64,000 nucleotides of DNA from assembly GCA_951799445.1 (NCBI GenBank), contig OX637288.1, forward strand, positions 34,513,288 through 34,577,287. The letters run 5' to 3'. Positions 41,881-53,944 of the stretch are shown here, piece after piece (position 1 is the first letter of the stretch; each line of letters starts with the position of its first letter). The notes beneath the pieces were generated by a model. The model saw only the letters and a program-made list of their open reading frames with translations. It was not told the DNA's origin and did not search any database. This DNA is from Pseudisothecium myosuroides. Its lineage: Eukaryota; Streptophyta; Bryopsida; Hypnales; Lembophyllaceae. Position numbers and translations under genes: made by a program.

Positions 41881-43843
41881 AGCATTGCATCGGGAAAAAA
41901 GGAGTGTCTCCAACAGTCCTGTTTCAGTATACATTCAGTAATGTGTCAATGTTTACGCAATTTTATACCGATTCAATACTGTAGCAGTACTAATAAGGAG
42001 ATTACGGCATGAAGTAATGAATTAGTGCCTAATCAAGAACTGTGCTGTATAGTACCATTATTTAACTGCAAAGTATTGATTCAGAACTGAAAGTTTAGCA
42101 CTCGTCAATAATGAAAGTATGCATTAAATGAATTGATGCAGTACGACAATAATATTTTATTAGAGTACAAAAGCAGTTTTCTGGGGTTTTTTTGTGAACG
42201 AATGAAACGGAATTTCATTGCAAGGGTGACATACAAAACCACCAGCCACAAGAGGCCACAAGTTTTTTATATTAATATTTTTATTCATTTCAGTATTGTA
42301 TATTGTAAACATGATTTTCTTTGCCTTTTTATTAAATAGAAAATGTAATCGTTAACTAGAAAATATAGAAGTAAAATTTTTAATTTTAGTTAAATTAAAA
42401 TCTAACTATACTACTAAAAAAAAACACTTTGGCAATGTTTTATGAAAAAAAATATAAAACATTTTGTAGTCTTTTGCTAGTTTCCTTTTGTTTTCCTCCT
42501 TTCTTTTTGCTCATTATCTCTTCATTGTCTAGCCTTCTTGCTTCCCTGGCTTGTATGTAGTTTGTTTTTTAATGCAATGGATTTTGCATTTGTTCAATAT
42601 ATATATGACATTAATAGTATTTAAAAAAAATTGTATATAAAATTTAAAATATTTAATTATTAAAAAATATTTTATTGAATTAAATCTATATTTTTTCAAA
42701 AAATATTTTTTATTATTTTATTTTTAGGGTTGTATTACAATATTAAAAATGTTTGTACAATTCATACAATTTTTTATATCAGACTTTATAATCAAGGTAA
42801 TGATTCATCAACTTGCTAGTTATTATCATGATAGACAAGCAGGTGAATGTATGATGGAAGTAGAAGAAGTACTAAAACTTCATGATTACATTATTTGAGT
42901 TTATGTACAAAGAATATTTGTGAAGATATGGACAAAGTTGTTCTTATGTCAACAAAAGAAGCAAAAATCTATAGCATTGTGGATCTTGTAGCTATAGAAA
43001 ATACCTAATTTGAAATTTAAAACTAAATTTAATATTTGTTTAATGTATATATTTATATAATTAAATAATTAACATCATATTTTCAACTTTAAAATTAATT
43101 CAAACCAATAAATTCTGCAAATAATTTAAAATGCCTGCTATTCACCAATTAATTAGAAATTGAAGGCAACCAATAGAAAATAGAACAAAATCTCCATTCT
43201 TTTGTGGATCTCCTCAACAAAGAGGAGAGTTTGTGTACTAGAGTGTATGTGCGACTTGTTATGATTCTTTAAAATTATAAAGAATAAAAAAGTTTAGTAT
43301 AGTGGAATAACCTTTTTATTTTAATAAATTATTCATCTATTTTTTATTTAATAAATTAATGAAATTTATTTTAAAAAAAATTCAACACTATTGATTTAAT
43401 TACAAATGTGTTAAGCAAAAGAATTACAATAATAAAGTTTATTATGAAATAATTTTATAATTACAAAAACAGATTAATAAAGTTTGGCAAAAGGACAAAA
43501 ACCAAGACAAACGACCAAATGACTGATTAGATAAACGGGACAAAGGCAAGCAAATAGTCAAGCACAACGTAGGGAGAGGCCAAGAGGCCTCTTAATTACA
43601 ACCAGCTGTGAGAGTGAAGAAGCCAAGCCACCCCATTGGTAGAGCCTATGAGAAGGCTGAAATATGAAGCCAATGATGGGGATAGAGGCACTTGAGGGCT
43701 TTGCATCTTTAATAAATAAGAGGTCGAAACTGCATCTTTGGTTGACAAATGACACCATGAGCTTGCGCTAAGTCGGCAGCTGGTGTCTCCCAAGTTTGCT
43801 CACAATGGCCTAGTTTGCTCTTGCATAATTGATGAGTCCGTTC
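41881..43843. other. AT-rich intergenic DNA, no gene recognised
   Basis: Strongly AT-rich, especially 42350-43450. Short open frames near 43558-43793 have no domains. Confidence 0.4.
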
Positions 43844-43845
43844 TA

Positions 43846-44213
43846 AGGTAGAAACACCCAAAAGCGTCCCTGTACCTAATCTTTGTTCCTAGATGGACAT
43901 TAAACCGTCCCTAGACTTTCATTGAATGGTCTTTGACATGTGTCATAAAGTTTTCTCCTCTCTTCACTGTGATTGGATAAGTGCTGAATTTGTCAGAATT
44001 CAGATTTGGGTCCACCTACAGGATAGTTCCAGTGGTCTAGGGGACTGCAACTTTGAAAATTCATAGAAAATACATGCCAAGTCCAAAAAATCTGTTTTTT
44101 TTGTGAAAATTCATGATTTTCTCTTGCTAACACCACAAAAATATTAAATTTTTGAAATGGTACCTACAAGTATGCTGAATTCCTTAATATGATAGTTTTG
44201 GGTGCTTCCACCT
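43846..44213. mobile_element. TA-targeting MITE (AGGTRG family)
   Basis: Left AGGTAGAAACACCCAAAAG, right TTTTGGGTGCTTCCACCT, flanked by TA (43844-43845 and 44214-44215). 368 bp, non-coding. Termini closely resemble 59324-59596. Confidence 0.65.
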
Positions 44214-44699
44214 TAGATATGCTCACAAAGAAGTCACTTAGTGCGCATGTTAGAACCCACGTGAGATCTAAGATAGGATCCTATATATTTATTAGTAGCA
44301 AGTACAGACACTGTACGTGGTTCAAGCACTTAGGCAAGTTCAGCATACCATCATGGGGCCAACTTGATGTGAGAATTTAGTTAATTACACACAAACAAAG
44401 GCAAATAGTTCATGTGACCCTCCAAACATGTAATGGCTAGATCAAGAATCCTTACTAATTAATATGTGATGTAATTATGAACCTAAGTCTCATCAAAAAT
44501 TAACTAAAGGCCAATTAAAAACCTCAATAAAGTAGTTTATCATTACATTGGTAAATAGTTGTTGGTAAATAAAGCGCATACTCAATTGTGCTTAATAAAT
44601 TCTGGGCTAAATACATCATAGACTGTATGTGATAGGCTGATGACCCTCATTTAATTCTCAGACTAAGACTAGTATGTAAGTTAGATCATTAGAGCTTAA

Positions 44700-45787
44700 C
44701 CCCTAAAGTTCTATGACTATGTTTTCACCGAAAACACTCAAAAACTTTTTGGTACTGTACATGGTTCAAGTACCAAGTACTCAAAAACTTTTTTGATACA
44801 TGTAACCATAGGATCTTATAGTAAACTAGTTTTAGAAGATGTGAAAAAAAATTCAGAATTTTCCACCATGCGGATTGAAAGATATTAGCATTTGAATTGG
44901 CAAAAATCCTTTTTTTGTCCCTACGAAAAATAGGGCAGCTGCACTTCACAAGGTCACATTTGCATGAAAAAATGTCCAAAACGGTGGTGCTTCTTTGAAT
45001 TCTTTTTCCTTAACAAGTCGGCTACATGCTTAAAAAATCTCAAATCATTTGGAATTGTACAATATATACGAAAAAAATAGTAAGTAAAAAGAAGTAGAGA
45101 ATGATCCAAAATACTAATTTGTTAAGAATTTAATTATGGAATTGAAAATATCAATCCCAAATGGTTGCAATGTTGTAATAAACAACCTAAATCCTATGAA
45201 TTTTTTTTCTTCAAAAAATATTAAAAATTGAGTTAAATAAACAACTTCAAAGTTTATTTCAGAGTAGAGAATCCATAACTATCCGCAAACTAAAAACCCG
45301 CTCATAACTTTTGATTAATTGGTCAAAATGGAATGATTCAAAGCTTTCCATGTACCATATGTGAAGGTTTGATCCGGCAGTCAGGTGCCGGAATTGAGTT
45401 TCCATGTCAGATTCTCAGGGGTCCACGTCACTTCAGACCATTCACATGATGACACATGTCACTTTTTTTCAAAAATGACTTAATTTCTGCCGAATCTGAC
45501 CTTCACGTAGGGTATACATAATTCTAGAAAACCAATTTCAAATTTTTATTTTAGAAAAAAGTTTTTTTTTCCGATCTGCCCGGACTGCCCAATTACAAAA
45601 AAAGTAACATATTTGGCCATAACTTTTGACTCCTATTTCCAAATGTCATGAAATTTAGTGCATATGAAAGATATTCGTTGCGCCCACCTTCTATTAAAAT
45701 TTCAGCTTAAAATATAGAAATCTCTAGTTACATGTACCTGCCCAAAATTTCTATACAACCAAAAAACGCATGCCGATCCTTTAGGGG
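44700..45787 (-). mobile_element. TTAA-flanked element, subfamily A, copy 4, with a nested MITE
   Basis: TTAA (44696-44699), CCCCTAAAGTTCTATGACT at left, GATCCTTTAGGGG at right, TTAA (45788-45791). Inverse of 7710-8632 and collinear apart from a 158-bp insertion at 45355-45512. Confidence 0.8.
45355..45512. mobile_element. 158-bp MITE nested in the TTAA element
   Basis: Ends CCATATGTGAAGGTTTGATC and GAATCTGACCTTCACGTAGGG are inverted relatives, each flanked by TA. The homologous elements at 7710-8632 and 51370-52510 show the uninterrupted TA site. Confidence 0.65.
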
Positions 45788-48116
45788 TTAAATCTAGAAT
45801 CTAGAATAAAAAGACAATGTAGTATAAATGTGGGGTTAAATGCCAGCCCTAGATCCATAATTAAGACTTTTGTCCCACTAAATTAATAAAAAAGGGGGTA
45901 TCTAATTTTTTCCTAATGCATCCCATCATTCGACGCCCTATAATATTTACAATGCATCCAATGACATTTTACATACACTATAGTATAATCAATCAAGTTA
46001 TAATTTTTAGCCCCAATATTTTTGGGGCACCCTACATTTGTTTGTTCCTATATTTCTACTTCTACCACTTATAACACCTCCCAAGACTTTTTTTGGTGAA
46101 TATTCTATAATCCAAAGAATAAAAAATAGGTTTCATTTTTAAAACTCATTTTCTTGAGTACTAAATGATTGGGGTACATTTTGGGTAGAAATTGTCAAAA
46201 ATGTCACTTTTTATAGCAATATGAAGAATATAACATTGAAAACAAATTTTGAAATTCAATTGTTTTAAAATTGTACTATACTAGTTTGGAAATATGTAGA
46301 AAAAAATATAGAAACTTTGATCATACAGATTGGAAGGTAATAATGTTTGAAAATGAAAAGAAGCTTTATTTGACCCTATCTAACAAGTGTTAACAACCTA
46401 TAAATATTCCTAGAGTGAGATTGTTGCATTACATATAGTCAAATTTTTGAGGCAAGATCTTTTGGTTGAACCCCAAATCAATTTTTATTTAACCTTAAAA
46501 TACTGGCCTATGACTATGAAGTTGGAGTTGAAATCCCATCACTCTCTATGCTCCCATTTAGCAACTATATATTAACAAAAAAATTATTTTCATTTTTCAA
46601 AGATATAATTACATGTCTTCTTTACTTTACAAAAATTCTAAATTTTTTGAAGAAAATTGTTTTCTTTTTTGCAAATTTTTGGAGAAAAAGTGAAGGAAAA
46701 TCATATCATGTAGAAAATTCTTTAAAAAAATCTGGAATTTTCACCTTGTGTATATATTATAGTGAAGAACTTCATAGTGTAAATTTGATCTCTGTGTCAT
46801 TCTATAATTAGAATTCAATACACATTGAAAATATACTTGAAGTTCAAATTGCAATTTAAAAAATTCAATTTTAGGAGTTTTTCCAAAAATTCATTTGGAG
46901 TAAAAACTAGAGTAGATGACCATCTGACCTTCATTTCAATAGTTGGGCTCAAACTCAAAAAATATCATTTTTTAAGGAGAAATTTCATATTTAAAGCAAG
47001 AAGCAACAACTTTCCAAAGTACTCATAAAAAACATATTTTGTGATCTCGTTTTTTTACTAACTTCTCATTTATGTGAAGGACTGAAGGCAAACACTTGCA
47101 AGATTGCAAACTCGCTTTCCGTAATCCAACATGAAAGGTTAAAAAGAAAAATGTATGTAGATGAAAAAATATTTTCAATCTCTGTTCAACTCATGTGATT
47201 GTCATCTAAGCCCCAGTGAATGGCATCTACAACGTTTTGAGGGTAATTTTCTCACATGCACTAAAATGACTAGTTTGGAATGATTTTTGCTGAAATATAA
47301 GTCGTAGCTGATCCATTTGTAATCACCCTCCCCAATTCTAATATATAGGTTGTTCTTTGTCCATGAAGTTGTGGCTTAGTTCCCGGAGTAGTTATGGCAC
47401 ATTATGATTGGTTGTAAGGCTCTCAATAAGTCAATATTGCAACCAATCCTTGGTCAATTTTGCAATCAACCTATGGTCAGAAATAAAAAGGTCTATATCA
47501 CTATTGTAGGTCAAAGAAAATCATCTACTAAAAAGCTCATTAGATGAGATTCAGATGCAAAATAAAGCTCTGAGTTCCCACAAATTCCCACGAGTTCCCA
47601 AACTTTGGAAACTTTGCCACAGCAACAGTCTAATAAGGCAAAACAACTGCCACATTAGATAATAATTTTTAATTAAAAAAATTAGATTTAAAAACAAATA
47701 AATTTTTATTTTTTTTATTTTTTATTTTGACCAGAAGTAATTGGTTCATAGCATGGGGAACGGGCCTTAAACGTCCCTCCAATGCCCCCCAAAAAACATG
47801 TAATTATAATAATTACATTTTGCGTAATAAAATTTTAGAAAAATATGCAATCTTTCCAAACTCTACTCTTGTTCACACGAAAAATTTTGCATTCAAATAA
47901 CTTGAATATGAACATGATATAACAAGATGAATATGATATACAAGTCATATTTTATTTGTATTTGATTTTATTGCTAAATCATTCTTTTTAAGTTGCATGA
48001 TTTTCATATAGTAACTTTGACCTTAATGTGAACCTTAAATGTATTAAGAAAACTGTCCAACGGTGGTTGTTCTCATTTTCCAAGGTCACGAGTGTGAAAA
48101 CTAACTTCAAAACAAG

Positions 48117-49385
48117 GCTGTAATTCCATGTTTTTTTTTTTTCGGGATATATTATTTGCCACCTCATCTGACCTCAATCACCATCAGCCACTTCCACAAT
48201 CCACAGCCTATTGTCTTTCACTAGCGTTTCTTATATGACCTTGACTTTGTACGTAGATCGTTCATGTGTGTGCTCAGTGCCTAACCGCTTCCATTGTCAT
48301 GCTCTCGGGACGCCTTTCTTCTTCATTACATGGCAACTCTCCCACACCCGTGTGGCCTTTGCAAACTTTAACTTTGCCCACTCTTTGCAGTTTGTCATCC
48401 GTTATCTTGGATGCGAGCCCCGCGTTCTTTATACTAGGAACGACATTGTAATGCAAGGTACCTTGTCCAACTTGTAAAGAATTTGACGTGTGTAAGGTCT
48501 CACAGGTGAAAGATGGCATGCGCGAGCGAATCGTAGGACTAGACGTACATGATTTTAGGGAGATTGTAATTCCTTGCATCGGCGCCGATTCATACTAACA
48601 AGTTTGCACGGCACAACACTACCCTAATGTGCTGCGTAATTCCTAGTCGTACACCGTCCAGATTGTGTTTCGGACGTCTCGAAGTACATATCGATCTACA
48701 AACAGTTTTTTCTCCAATGGAGGTATTTATGAAGACCCACACACTTCACAACTCCCCAAATGCTTATTTGGGCACGTATTGACGTGCAATAAGTTTCATG
48801 TCCTTTGTGTGATGGTGAGTCAAAATATCCTACATTGAATAGGAAAATTAGATAGCCCCACACTAATATCTTGACATTGTACACTATATCAGTATCACTA
48901 AGTCACTGTAGAAGGATGCAGTGGTGTGGAAAACATGTGTGTTGCATAGGTTGGTGTATAGATTTGTGGCTCGGGATTAGAGAATGGCTTGTACCTCCAT
49001 TTGGACAAGCAATGAGTCACAAGGTAACATGAGGTAACTTCTCTGTGGTAAGGCAACCTAATTGTCAAGGCAACCCAATTTCACTATTTAGTGTACTTAG
49101 AAAAGTAAAATCCGAGCTATAAAACCGCTCCAAATTTGAGTCCGGAAAATCGTGTACCTGACAGGACTCTCGCTCGTGACACCTAAAATCGTATCAAAAA
49201 ATGTTATAACCTTCATTTTCATGCAACTTCAATCTGTGCTACAATAGACAAGCTAAGGTGCCGAAGTCTGCATCCCATCCATGCGGACAGATTTCTACAA
49301 GGTCCAGAAATTCACCAAGATTCTACCAGTTTTTCACCATTGACTCTGTCAGCCCTCGTTTTCTTGTGGGGCAATGTCGGCCCTA
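48117..49385. other. Block present in copy 2 but absent from copy 3
   Basis: Copy 3 passes straight from the CATCAAAAGAAGCC word (about 57913) to CTAAATCTTAAAC (57936), whereas copy 2 has ~1.27 kb between the equivalent points. The block is less AT-rich than its flanks and holds open frames on both strands around 48211-48579, without recognisable domains. Insertion in copy 2 or deletion in copy 3 cannot be told apart here. Confidence 0.5.
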
Positions 49386-50394
49386 AAAGGTGAAACTTAA
49401 TATATGAAAAGTTATATATTAAAAATTTGATCCACATTTATGTGATTTTGAATCATTTTATGGCTTCTTAAAATCTACTCAACAATTTTTTCAAATGTAT
49501 TCTATTGTGAATTTTTCTCCAAGATTTAGTGTATTCGAGACTCAATTGCAAAAGCCTTCAAATCAAGATTTGCAATGGATAGCCTTGCATTCATTTTCAT
49601 TCATTCATTTTCAAAATCAATGTTTGATGTTAACCCTAAACTTCAAAAAAATTAAATAAAAAATATGAACTACTAAAAATAATAACTTGGTAAGGTTTTA
49701 TTTAACTTCAAAGTTTTGTCAACACTAGAATTTGGTCGTAGGGCATTTAGGGGTTAAAACTTGATTTTGACTATTAAAAATTTTCTTTTGCTTTTGAGCA
49801 AACTAACAAAAAGAAGCTTCTTTGAAGTTTAGTTTCTATTCCACTTTAAAATTTTGAAAAATTCCTTAAATTGAGCATTTCAATGACGTTTGAAGTTAAA
49901 GATCTATGACCACAATTCTAAATATGGGGTGACAAAAGTTTTCTCTATACTAAAATGTTAACTCTAATGTATTTCTATTCTGAAAATTTAGATTTTTTGA
50001 GCATGAGTTGCATTATTTTGATATGAATTTTTATCATATTTTCTTCAAAAATTTATGGTAATTTGAAACTTTCACAAAAATATTTGAAAATTTTAATACA
50101 AATCTTAGACATGTGATTACATCTCTAAAAAAATAAGACCAAAAAATTCACTCAAAAATAGTACAGAAATAGATGATACAAAGTGAGGTACTTTCAAGTT
50201 TTGACTACAAGGTCATCATCTTTGTCCTTTAGAAGTTAATTAGTAAGTGCCAAAACAATCTAATTCTCGCATGCATAGGTGTCATCCATTTGTGACATTC
50301 ACGGCAAATGTTACAAAGCATGTGAATTTGCCCTCTTAAAAAAAGACTGATAGTAAATCACAGGATCTGGGACCACAAATTCCTTGTTAGAGTA

Positions 50395-50694
50395 AGATAG
50401 TCTGCTCTAAAAGCGACCGGGCTTTAAAATTGATCATGGAACATAGGTACATTTTGCTTTCTTCCATGTACCAATAATGTACATTTCAAGAGGTGGTTGC
50501 TTTTAGTGACCACTACGTTTCAACTTCAAAAATTCATAACTAAATCTAGAAAGGCCCAAAAAATATGAAACGACTTGGGTTAGATGCACATTCCATTTTC
50601 TTCCTTCTAAAATTTATTGAAAATTGTTTCAGCAATTTAATTTCCCAAAAATGGTAAACAACTCTTAGATGGTCGGTTTATGAGCCTCCTACCT
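50395..50694. mobile_element. TA-targeting MITE (GAGCCTCCTACCT terminus), copy 1
   Basis: Left AGATAGTCTGCTCTAAAAG, right ATGAGCCTCCTACCT, flanked by TA (50393-50394 and 50695-50696). Duplication copy 1 shows the empty site near 32478 (GTTAGAATAGAGTTAATCC). Confidence 0.7.
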
Positions 50695-50765
50695 TAGAAT
50701 CAACCCCAAATTAGGGTGGTAAAAAAACCTTAGCATTTGAACTGTAATAACTACAATGCATGATA

Positions 50766-51175
50766 AGATAGGAGGCTGTAAAACAGAGCGGGCATTAAGA
50801 ATGGATCCTATAAATGGCTATGAAATGGACATGAGTTGGTTCTGAAATTGACTAGTATAATCATTGAATGAATCAAGGAAAAAAGCATTATTAATTGCAA
50901 GAGCCAATCATTCTCTTTGCTTACCCCATTTTTATTTAGAATTGCAAGTGAACTGTTTATGAAAGACCTAGGGTCACAAATAGGGACCGACGACCCAAAT
51001 CATTTGAAAATTCATAAGTAATTCAAAAATGCTCGGAAAAATACGAAACCACTTGGGTTAGATTCCTCATCAATTTCTCTTTGTCTGAAAAATGAGCTAA
51101 AAATATTCCCTTCCAAAAAAATACATGAAAAAAGCAGACCAACCCTTAGATGCTCCATTTCTGAGCCTCCTACCT
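50766..51175. mobile_element. TA-targeting MITE (GAGCCTCCTACCT terminus), copy 2
   Basis: Left AGATAGGAGGCTGTAAAACAG, right CTGAGCCTCCTACCT, flanked by TA (50764-50765 and 51176-51177). Empty sites are seen in duplication copy 1 (near 32550) and copy 3 (near 59995), both reading ATAATACCTACAAAATG. Confidence 0.8.
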
Positions 51176-51369
51176 TACCTACAAAATGAAGTTCAGTGAA
51201 GACTTGGAGACGGAATTAAAACATCATGTATAAATTCATGCAGGCTTATTGGCCATAAAAAATGATTTGAATCCAGACCATACTACAAAAGTGATGAATT
51301 AACCCAAGAAGAATGGGCTGGTTTCCATGGAAATCATTCTTTCAAATACCATGTGAATCGATTGCTTCA

Positions 51370-52510
51370 CCCCTAAAGGAGCAGCCAATTATTTTTAGCA
51401 ACATAATAAAAATTTTGGATAGATACGTGCGACTGGAGATTTCCGTATTTTTGGCTGAATTTTTAATAGAAGAAGGGAACGAGGAATATTTTCATATGCA
51501 CTAAATTTTATGACATTTGGAAATAGGAGTTAAAAGTTATGGCCTAATATGTTATTTTTTTTTGTAACTCGGTTGTCCGGGCAGATAAAAAAAATCACTT
51601 TTTTCAATAACAAAAATTTGAAATTGGTTTTCTAAATTTTTATATACGTGGAAAGCTTTGAATCATTCCATTTTGAACAATGAGTCAAAAGTTATGAGGA
51701 ATTTTAGTTTGCGGGTAGTTCATAACATTGTTAACTGCTTGCGGTGCCTCCCCCTAGGTGGAGGTATAATGCCCCCCAAGATACCTGGGGGGAGAATTAA
51801 GTTTAAATGTAGCATATCTCATTGGTTGTGCACACTGACTTTATCACTGTGATGTCAGAGACACGACTTTGATTTGCTGGGGGGCTCCTGATTGTGGGGG
51901 AGGAAAAGGGACCCCCCCAGTGAAGGCTAATAATGTTATGTTATGGATTCTTAATTCTAAAATAAACTTTCAAATTGCTTATTTCATTCAATTTTCAATA
52001 TTTTTGGAAAAAAAAAATCACAAGATATAGATTGTTTATTACAACATTGCAACCATTGGGATTGACATTTTTCAATTCCATAATTAAACTCTTAACGATT
52101 TTGTATTTTGAATCATTCTCTACTTCTTCCTACTTACTATTTTTTTTCTAGATGTACAATTCCAAATGATTTGAATAATTTTAAGCATGTAGCCAACTTG
52201 TTTAGAAAAAAAAATTCAAAGAACACCACCATTTTGGACATTTTTCATACAAAAGTGAGCTTGTGAAGTGCAACTGCCCTCTTTTTTGCAGCGCCAAAAA
52301 AATGATTTTAATAAATTTGAGTGTTTATATCTTGCAATCTATACAGTGGAAATTTGAAAAAAATTTACCACGTGTTCTCAAGTCAGCATACTACAAGATC
52401 CTACGGTTACATGTGTCAAAAAAAGTTTTTTTTCAAAAACTTGGTACTTGTACTAAAAATGGCAGATTTTGAGCATTTTCGGCGAAAACATAGTCATAGA
52501 ACTTTAGGGG
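51370..52510 (+). mobile_element. TTAA-site element, subfamily A, copy 5
   Basis: Left CCCCTAAAGGAGCAGCC, right GAACTTTAGGGG. The target duplications have drifted to TTCA (51366-51369) and TTAT (52511-52514), but the empty site in duplication copy 3 reads TTAA (60161-60164). Collinear with 7710-8632 apart from an insertion at 51721-51942. Confidence 0.85.
51721..51942. mobile_element. 222-bp GC-rich insertion with a tRNA-like segment, nested in the TTAA element
   Basis: Bounded by CATAACATTGTTA and TAATAATGTTATG, an inverted pair, within a host sequence that reads GGGTAGTTATGGATT in the homologous element. Around 51810-51875 the sequence resembles a degenerate tRNA (A-box-like TAGCATATCTCATTGG, then GCACACTGACTTTATCA and GATGTCAGAGACACGA), and G/C runs form hairpins near 51770-51793. 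It could be a tRNA-derived SINE fragment or a MITE that captured a tRNA-like sequence. Confidence 0.45.
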
Positions 52511-52614
52511 TTATATAAAACCAAAAGCACTATTTGGAGGTCAAACTAATGTGCAAGACCTCCCCTTTTCACACAAAACTTCAAGGATGAAAATCTGCAC
52601 TTGTGTCCTACATA

Positions 52615-52990
52615 AGGGAGCCAACCCATTTCCGACCAAATAAGCAATTACACGTATCTGCAAGGCAAGTTTCTTCAAGGAAGGAATTTTCCTACATATA
52701 GAAATAGAGTTCAGAAGGTTTCCATAATTTTTCAGATTTTTATTTCTCGAAACATAATTACTATGAATTTTTTTGCTGAAGATTCTATTTGACCTATTCT
52801 CATTATATAGACCTCCCTATTTTCGACCAAGGGCTGGTTGCAATATTGAGAGTCTTGTAGCCAATCATAATGTGCCACAACTGCGTTGGGAACCATGCCA
52901 CAATTAATGACTGTTAGTCTCCTGCTGAGCGGAAAGAGAACAGTCTACATAGCGAAAATGGATGCCTGGTTGGAAATGGGTCGGCTCCCT
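52615..52990. mobile_element. TA-targeting MITE (AGGGAGCCAACCCATTTCC terminus)
   Basis: Left AGGGAGCCAACCCATTTCC, right GGAAATGGGTCGGCTCCCT, flanked by TA (52613-52614 and 52991-52992). Empty sites occur in duplication copy 1 (near 33050) and copy 3 (near 60260). The right half is similar to an inverted stretch at 47340-47470. Confidence 0.8.
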
Positions 52991-53944
52991 TAGAAGGATT
53001 CTCTATTATCCATTCGCCACTTGCTGTCCGCAGCATCCTTACAGGGTTTAAGTGAGGCAATTACTTGTGCCACGGTCAGTAGAAATTGAACAACCTCTTA
53101 CTGCTACTTCCGAGACATACTAACCACACAAAAACAGGATCCTCAAGCTTGCCCATAGTATGCAAAACCACAAGACATTCAAGATGTATTGATGGATCAC
53201 CCTAAACCCTAAAACTGCCCCCGAATGGATTACCAAAACAAAGTTCAATCGTGGCAGCAAAAACATGCTGATCGCCTCCGCAGCCAAAAACGCTGATTTA
53301 CACACTAAGATAAAGTTCGGTCCTACGATTCCCGTAGTAAAAAGAAGAGTCACTGGCTTCAGCAGTATCAACTATGCCTTCTCTTCTTGTAAATAGTACG
53401 GAGCCCAGTCTCATCATTTACAGTGGGCCTTCTCTCTTCATCTTCAACTTCGTCTCTTCTGCCTTGCTGCTGCCTTGAGGGTCCTGTCAAATTTGCCACA
53501 AAATCGTCTTAGGCAGTCCATTCTGAACTGTTGTCTTTACAACCAGGAGAAGGTTCACAACGGAAAATCAGGCATCAAAAGCAAGGAGGTTTTGTGACCA
53601 CCGAATTTTCCCTGAGAGCTTAAGGGCAAGATGCGACACACAACAACACAAGGTAGGTTGTCTTCCGAGACGGATCGATCGACACAATATCCAGTATTGT
53701 CCAACAGACCTCGGCCCTCTGCCACAATCATATCTGAGAACATTTGAAAGTATTCCTAATATACTCACGAATGTTCCACGACATTTAAAGATAGCTTTCG
53801 AACATATTTGATACACTAAGACATCAAACATCCTTGTCTAACACAACAATAACAAAACACCAAGTAGGGTCAACCAGTTCAAGTAGTAAATAAGGCAATC
53901 GTGAGACAATGGCACCAAGCTCATAGCTGGGCAAATGTTCTTAC

